Shown here one piece after another: positions 59,801 to 64,000 of a stretch of 64,000 bases of DNA. The position numbers and the translations under genes were made by a program. Below the pieces are notes generated by a model. The model was not told the origin of the DNA, searched no databases, and worked only from the letters and a program-made list of their open reading frames with translations. The stretch comes from Datnioides undecimradiatus (Eukaryota > Chordata > Actinopteri > Lobotiformes > Datnioididae): assembly GCA_008933995.1 (NCBI GenBank), contig WARS01002905.1, positions 62,001 to 126,000 of the forward strand. The letters are read 5' to 3'. The first letter of the stretch is position 1. Each line of letters opens with the position of its first letter.

Positions 59801-61491
59801 AAGCAACGGCTGTCCAATTAAGCTTGCTAACTTCAGAAATATATAAAAACAGTTTTCTGTGACGAAACAGAAAGACTTAAGTACTCAATGTTCAGTGTTA
59901 CATGTGCTTATTGCAGTGGTGTCTGTAGATCTGACTGACAGCAGCATGGCTCCTGGTGGGCGGGGCTACCAGAGACTCCTCATAGGTCTGAGGACACGAC
60001 TTCAACTGAAGACTGACTTCCTGTTGTCGCATCATCCAGGTGACTGTTACATCATCATCCAACAGCTTGTTGTGTCTGCAGTAGCTCTCAGACACAGGTG
60101 AGACCTGGTACTTGATGATCCAAATGAGTCTGAACATCTAAGGGACATTTACATTGATGTTCTGTCATCAATTCTCCCCACAGTAAAGCTTTAAATACAT
60201 GGACTGATCCTTTAAAGAGCAACCAAGCAGCTCAGCAGTGACATCACAGTTCACCTGTGCAGGTTCAACCACCAGGGGTCAAAAAGCTGCTTTTGCTGTA
60301 TATTACCCACAAGCCCCTTCTGCCTGTCCTGTAGGGCGTGGAGCCTCTCTGCAGGCTCTCCTTTCTCATTGCGATTGGACAGAACACAGACCTGAGATCA
60401 GCAGTCACACCCTGATGGACCTGTCCTGCCCCACCCTGCTGACCTCTGACCTGCAGTCATGTGACCCACACAGCTTCCTGGAGTGGGTCGGAGCCATGGA
60501 CGCCCACATCTGCTGGTAAGAGGACAAACATCATGACATGTCTCACATTATCTCCTGTGTTGACAAATACCCTTGTGGACTCTCATGTGATGCGTGCTCC
60601 TCGACTATTCTTCTGTGGTTTCAGTGAGAACTCCTCCAGCAGCTTCTTGTCATCACTGGCCTGTCCCGAGCCAAAGACGACACTCAGCCAAGCTCTGAGC
60701 ATCTCCATCTGTGGACTACTGCTCCCTCAAGATGTCCATAGACTGATCCACCAGATCAGGTCAGCTGACCTCAGGTTCTGTCAGACCAGGTTCAAGACAC
60801 AGAGTCAGAACTAGATTCACTGAACCTCATCGCTGGAACTGCTGTATCTCTTTCAGATTTGTTTGTTTGGTGAAGAGAAAACATCTCAGATACATTTCTG
60901 ACATATCAACACTGTCCCATCCTGTTAGCTGAGCATTAGCTGGATGGCGTTAGCTGAGCATTAGCTGGATGTTAGCTGGACATTAGCCGAGCATTATCTG
61001 GATGTTAGCTGGACATTAGCTGAGCTTTAGCCAGATGTTAGCTGAGCATTAGCTGGACGTTAGCTGAACTTTAGCCAGATGCTAGCTGAGCATTAGTTGG
61101 ACGTTAGCTGAGCTTTAGCCGGATATTAGCTGAGAATTAGCTGGATGTCAGCGTTAAGTCAAGTGTTAGCTGAGCATTAGCGATATGCGTCCACATGTAG
61201 GACTTTGCAACCCGTTTCCAAATGCTGAGAGTAATAGAGCGACTGTGTAAGTGTGAGGTTCCACTTTGATCCTGTCCTCACCTGTCCTTCAGGTGTTACC
61301 TGGAGCAGCCCCGGTTGGTGTCCTGGGTGTCACTTACAGTTCATGGTTTCGTGGACAGTCCAGTGTCGTGGGGGGGCAACGAACACGGAGTCCTGAAAGG
61401 AGGAGAGAACTTCTACAGTCTGCTGATGTTCCACGACCATACCTACCACCTCCACCTAGCTACGGGAGCACATGACACCTGTCCACCATGA
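56809..61491 (+). CDS. rpp40: Ribonuclease P/MRP protein subunit p40
   Basis: Nuclear/nucleolar protein subunit of RNase P and RNase MRP, which process tRNA 5' ends and pre-rRNA. Eight exons: 56809-56925, 57242-57386, 57489-57557, 59515-59610, 59917-60039, 60335-60515, 60625-60759 and 61293-61491. Together 1065 nt, 354 aa (human 363). Shared landmarks with human RPP40 are HLLVCEKS-like RSLLVCDRSSF at the start, VSVLLPEC, YLIRNLPVHELL, RTRIDEDNCVALMPNG, LSLDKDSFELLGVEG, VVSVDLTDS, LMDLSCP, EWVGA, ACPEPKTTLSQALSISICG and the C-terminal FVDSPVSWGGNEHGVLKGGE with DTCPP at the very end. The exon 4 donor (GTCTGA) is weak. The large intron 3 holds repeats and intron 7 a minisatellite. Divergent from riok1 and convergent with cdyl. 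Confidence 0.95.
57558..59514. other. rpp40 intron 3 with unclassified repeats
   Basis: About 57780-57900 is GC-rich (GGCGGCGCAG, CTGGCGGCGGCGCGGCC) followed by a CA run, unlike the flanking DNA. About 58510-59280 contains AAGCCTGGTGGTGGCAGCAT and other phrases that recall degraded Tc1/mariner-like copies, but no frame supports a transposase. I call the block repeat-derived without naming a family. Confidence 0.4.
60925..61180. repeat. TTAGCTGG/TTAGCTGAGC minisatellite in rpp40 intron 7
   Basis: Units of about 18-36 bp built from GTTAGCTGAGCATTAGCTGG and GTTAGCTGGACATTAGC variants repeat over roughly 250 bp. Confidence 0.9.
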
Positions 61492-63304
61492 CGACATCAT
61501 CAGCTGCTGCTTTTTAGTGTTTCATCTGAGGACAGTTTTGTCTCTGGACCAGGTTTTGTTGTAGAACCCCGTTTCAGGTTATGTTATGGTTATGTTAATA
61601 CTGAAGATAAACAGTTGTCATGTTTAGTGTTTGTTTACTGATCATTCAGGATGAAAACATGAACAGATGTTTACTGACGTTTGTATGGTCAGACCCATTT
61701 ATTTGTACGATTTAGTTTTTTTTTAATGGCTCAATCTCATTTCACATTAATGATTAAAAACAAGTCTAACATTAAAAAAGGTTTTTGATTAATGTTTAGG
61801 TAATGCTGAGTAAAGCTGATTTGTCTTGTTTAATTTGAACCACATGAAACCCTACATGAAAGAGGCTGGTTAGCTTAGCTTAGCATAAAGCTTAGAAACC
61901 CCTGGAAACAGCTAGCCTGGGTCTGTCCAAAGGAAAAAAAATATATGCACCAGTTATGCAGCATAGGGAGATAATATACACGAATGTAATCTGCACATCA
62001 CTTGCAGACAGAGTGCTGCTGGTGGCGTTGAACAGAGAGAACCATGGCAGCATCCAATAGGGCCCATTTGACACTTCAGTGTTGACATGTTCTTCAGCTG
62101 TCTCTCAAACGTTAGCAGTTAACTTATTTGGTGGCTCGTTCAACAAGCTGCAGATCAACACACATTTAAAAGGACGAGGCGTTAGTATGAGTCTTACACG
62201 AGACTTAACACGAGATTTGATGTGTCAGATTAAGGTCTCCATGTATACCCAACAGTGTTAATGGATAAATCCTCTACAGAGTGGGAGTTTACATGCTGCC
62301 GCAGACAACACACAGGACATTTAATCTCAGTTCAGGTTCAGTTTATATGGAACAAAGTAAACAGAAGGTAGCCAACTAATGTGGGTCTGTCTGTATGTGT
62401 GAGAAACTGTTTCATGACTGAAAACAAACTGTGCAAACCTGAACCTGATCAGATCCTGATCAGACCTCACAGCTGACAGGCCCACGTGCTCTATTTGTCA
62501 TCTCACCTCTCAGGTGTCTGTAGTTACCCAGATTTCATTGCCACTAAATGATCATACAAATTTAATTAGACTTAACTGATTGTTGAGTATTGTGGGACTG
62601 CTGACAGTTCATGTCATGATGATGCACTTGTCCCAAACATGGAAGGAAGCAAACTTGACAGTCTGTGCTGAAGATGGAGCTAAAACCTCACGATGATCAG
62701 ATCATGATCTCATGAGCACACCAGAGGAACCCTGAAGGCCAGTGTTGGTTTATATCCTTTTTCTGCTCAGCCTCCACTTCTTGTTTATTCCTCCATGCAG
62801 AGATTCAGAGGCTATGCTGGGAAAAGGTCAGAGGTCACCTCCACAAAAAGGTGATTCTGTTGATCAAACGCTGTAGAGAACTGCTGTTTAACCTGCTGTC
62901 ACTGAGTAGTTAGTAACTGTTTAATGAGCCGTTTAAACCCTGGGAAGGTCTGTTCAGGTTCAGGCTATCGCAGGTTATGTGCCCTCAGTTTGGTCTGGCA
63001 GGAACAACAGTGATAGAATAAGAGGTCGTTTTTAACATGTGAGCTGAACAACAAAGGACCAGGGGTGGAGCCCTGTGGAGCCCCACTAGTGAGGTTAGAA
63101 TAAACCAGAGAACTAGAGGATCTAGTGAAATGTCTGTATTTGAATCAATGTTCTGAAATTATAATTTAAATGTTTCAACAAAAAGAGGAAACATTCAGTG
63201 TTTCCTGTCCACCTCAGACTGCTGAGTCACTGCTGCCACCTCAGAGCTGCTGAGACAAAGGTCCAGTTCTGCACCTGGTTCAGGACCTGGTCAAAGTCCA
63301 GGTT
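61492..63304. other. Spacer between convergent rpp40 and cdyl; no gene seen
   Basis: It contains the two 3' UTRs. TTAGCTTAGCTTAGCAT at 61870-61886 is a short repeat. No exon or named transposon is supported. Confidence 0.45.
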
Positions 63305-63869
63305 CTAGCAGAGCTCGGTTCTCCTCTGTAGGTACTGCAGGATGGAGTCAGTTCCTTGCGATGAGCCCCAAACTCTCTTCAGGGCTTCACACTCGCGCTC
63401 ATTAGCTTGCTCCAGAGCACTGCGGCTGGTGTTCCTCATCAGAGCTTTCGATTCCCGCAGAACCTTAAGGACAGGAAGTGGAACCACCATCAACACAGAA
63501 GAAGAACTCAGATGAGAACGACAGTTACAGGACAAAACAGATCAGGTCAAACTCCTGGGACACGGACCTCACCTGGAGCTGCAGAAACACACACACACAC
63601 ACACACATTCACACACAGACAGACAGACACACACACAGAAACCCACACATGCGCAGACACACACACACAAACAGAGACATACAGACTCACACACACACAC
63701 CCACGCATGTGTGTTTGTGACTGACCAGTGAGTCGACGGACACCAGCTCTTTGATTCGCAGCATCACTTCCTGTGTGAAGGTTCCCGGCCAAAGAACCTG
63801 AGACACTAAACCTTTAGAACAGGCCTCCTGAGCCGTCAGCTTCCTGCCATTCAGCAGCAGCTCGTTAGC
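63305..63869 (-). CDS. cdyl: Chromodomain Y-like protein, last two exons
   Basis: Chromatin corepressor whose C-terminal half is an enoyl-CoA-hydratase (crotonase) fold; the N-terminal chromodomain lies outside the window. Exons on the minus strand: 63869-63726 and 63463-63305 (stop TAG), 101 codons in phase. The sequence ANELLLNGRKLTAQEACSKG, LVSQVLWPGTFTQEV, then ESKALMRNTSRSALEQANER, ECEALKRVW and YLQRRTELC is close to the human CDYL end and clearly nearer CDYL than ECI2, which has a different tail. The gene continues beyond the right edge. The cdyl-rpp40 neighbourhood agrees with human 6p25. Confidence 0.9.
63589..63705. repeat. CA-rich microsatellite in the last cdyl intron
   Basis: ACACAC runs interrupted by CAGACAGACAGACAC and similar variants fill the intron between the two cdyl exons. 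Confidence 0.9.
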
Positions 63870-63870
63870 C

Positions 63871-63963
63871 TGGAACAGAGCAGAGCAACTTAGTCTGGAA
63901 CAGAGCGGAGCAACTTAGTCTGGAACAGAGCGGAGCAACTTAGTCTGGAACAGCGCAGAGCAA
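63871..63963. repeat. 25-bp minisatellite next to a cdyl acceptor
   Basis: TGGAACAGAGCGGAGCAACT plus TAGTC repeats nearly four times, starting two bases outside the cdyl exon that begins at 63869 on the minus strand. The first unit overlaps the acceptor of that exon. Confidence 0.88.
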
Positions 63964-64000
63964 AAGAGGTGAAGGTAAATGAAGCAGTGAAGGTAAATGA

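Noticed and set aside
63547-63792. Cys/Val-rich frame in the last cdyl intron
   Set aside because: CA/GT microsatellite translation overlapping a cdyl exon in the wrong frame.

Overview
The window is nuclear genomic DNA of a ray-finned fish, most likely a spiny-rayed teleost. The genes are vertebrate, intron-rich and flanked by GT-AG splice sites. Introns and spacers are full of CA/GT and CT microsatellites, minisatellites, hAT DNA transposons and fish-type LINEs (Rex1-like, L2/Maui-like, Tx1-like L1). I found no tRNA, rRNA, CRISPR or prokaryotic operon structure. Exon models were assembled by eye from splice signals and phase. For seven of the eight genes with a complete 3' end in the window, every exon phase closes to a full codon total; the eighth (C7orf25) is single-exon in its coding part.

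Layout, left to right. (1) 527-9303 (+): the last six coding exons of a type II classical cadherin, with a BED-finger hAT element and a Rex1-like LINE in its introns. (2) 9304-13707: spacer with a TTAA-flanked MITE, an L2-type LINE and simple repeats. (3) 13708-18874 (+): dnajc1, an ER J-protein with two SANT domains. (4) 20588-21838 (+): homologue of human C7orf25 (UPF0415), single coding exon. (5) 22705-23886: internally deleted hAT transposon. (6) 24229-34085 (+): a 19-exon gene joining a TSG101-like UEV domain to a HOIP/RNF31-like RBR plus linear-ubiquitin-determining domain, 759 aa. This is the most unusual item. (7) 35428-37549 and 38959-41780 (both -): tandem inositol monophosphatase (IMPA1-type) genes with matching exon phases. 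(8) 44936-56407 (-): riok1, whose ninth intron holds a 6.2-kb Tx1-like LINE that is itself interrupted by a hAT element. (9) 56809-61491 (+): rpp40, head-to-head with riok1. (10) 63305-63869 (-): the last two exons of cdyl, convergent with rpp40.

Functional themes. The neighbouring genes do not form a pathway. Two ubiquitin functions are fused in one predicted protein at 24-34 kb: ubiquitin/PTAP-type binding and linear-chain RBR ligase. riok1 (late 40S maturation) and rpp40 (RNase P/MRP subunit) are both RNA-processing genes and share a roughly 400-bp divergent promoter region. The riok1-rpp40-cdyl cluster matches genes that lie on human 6p25-p24.
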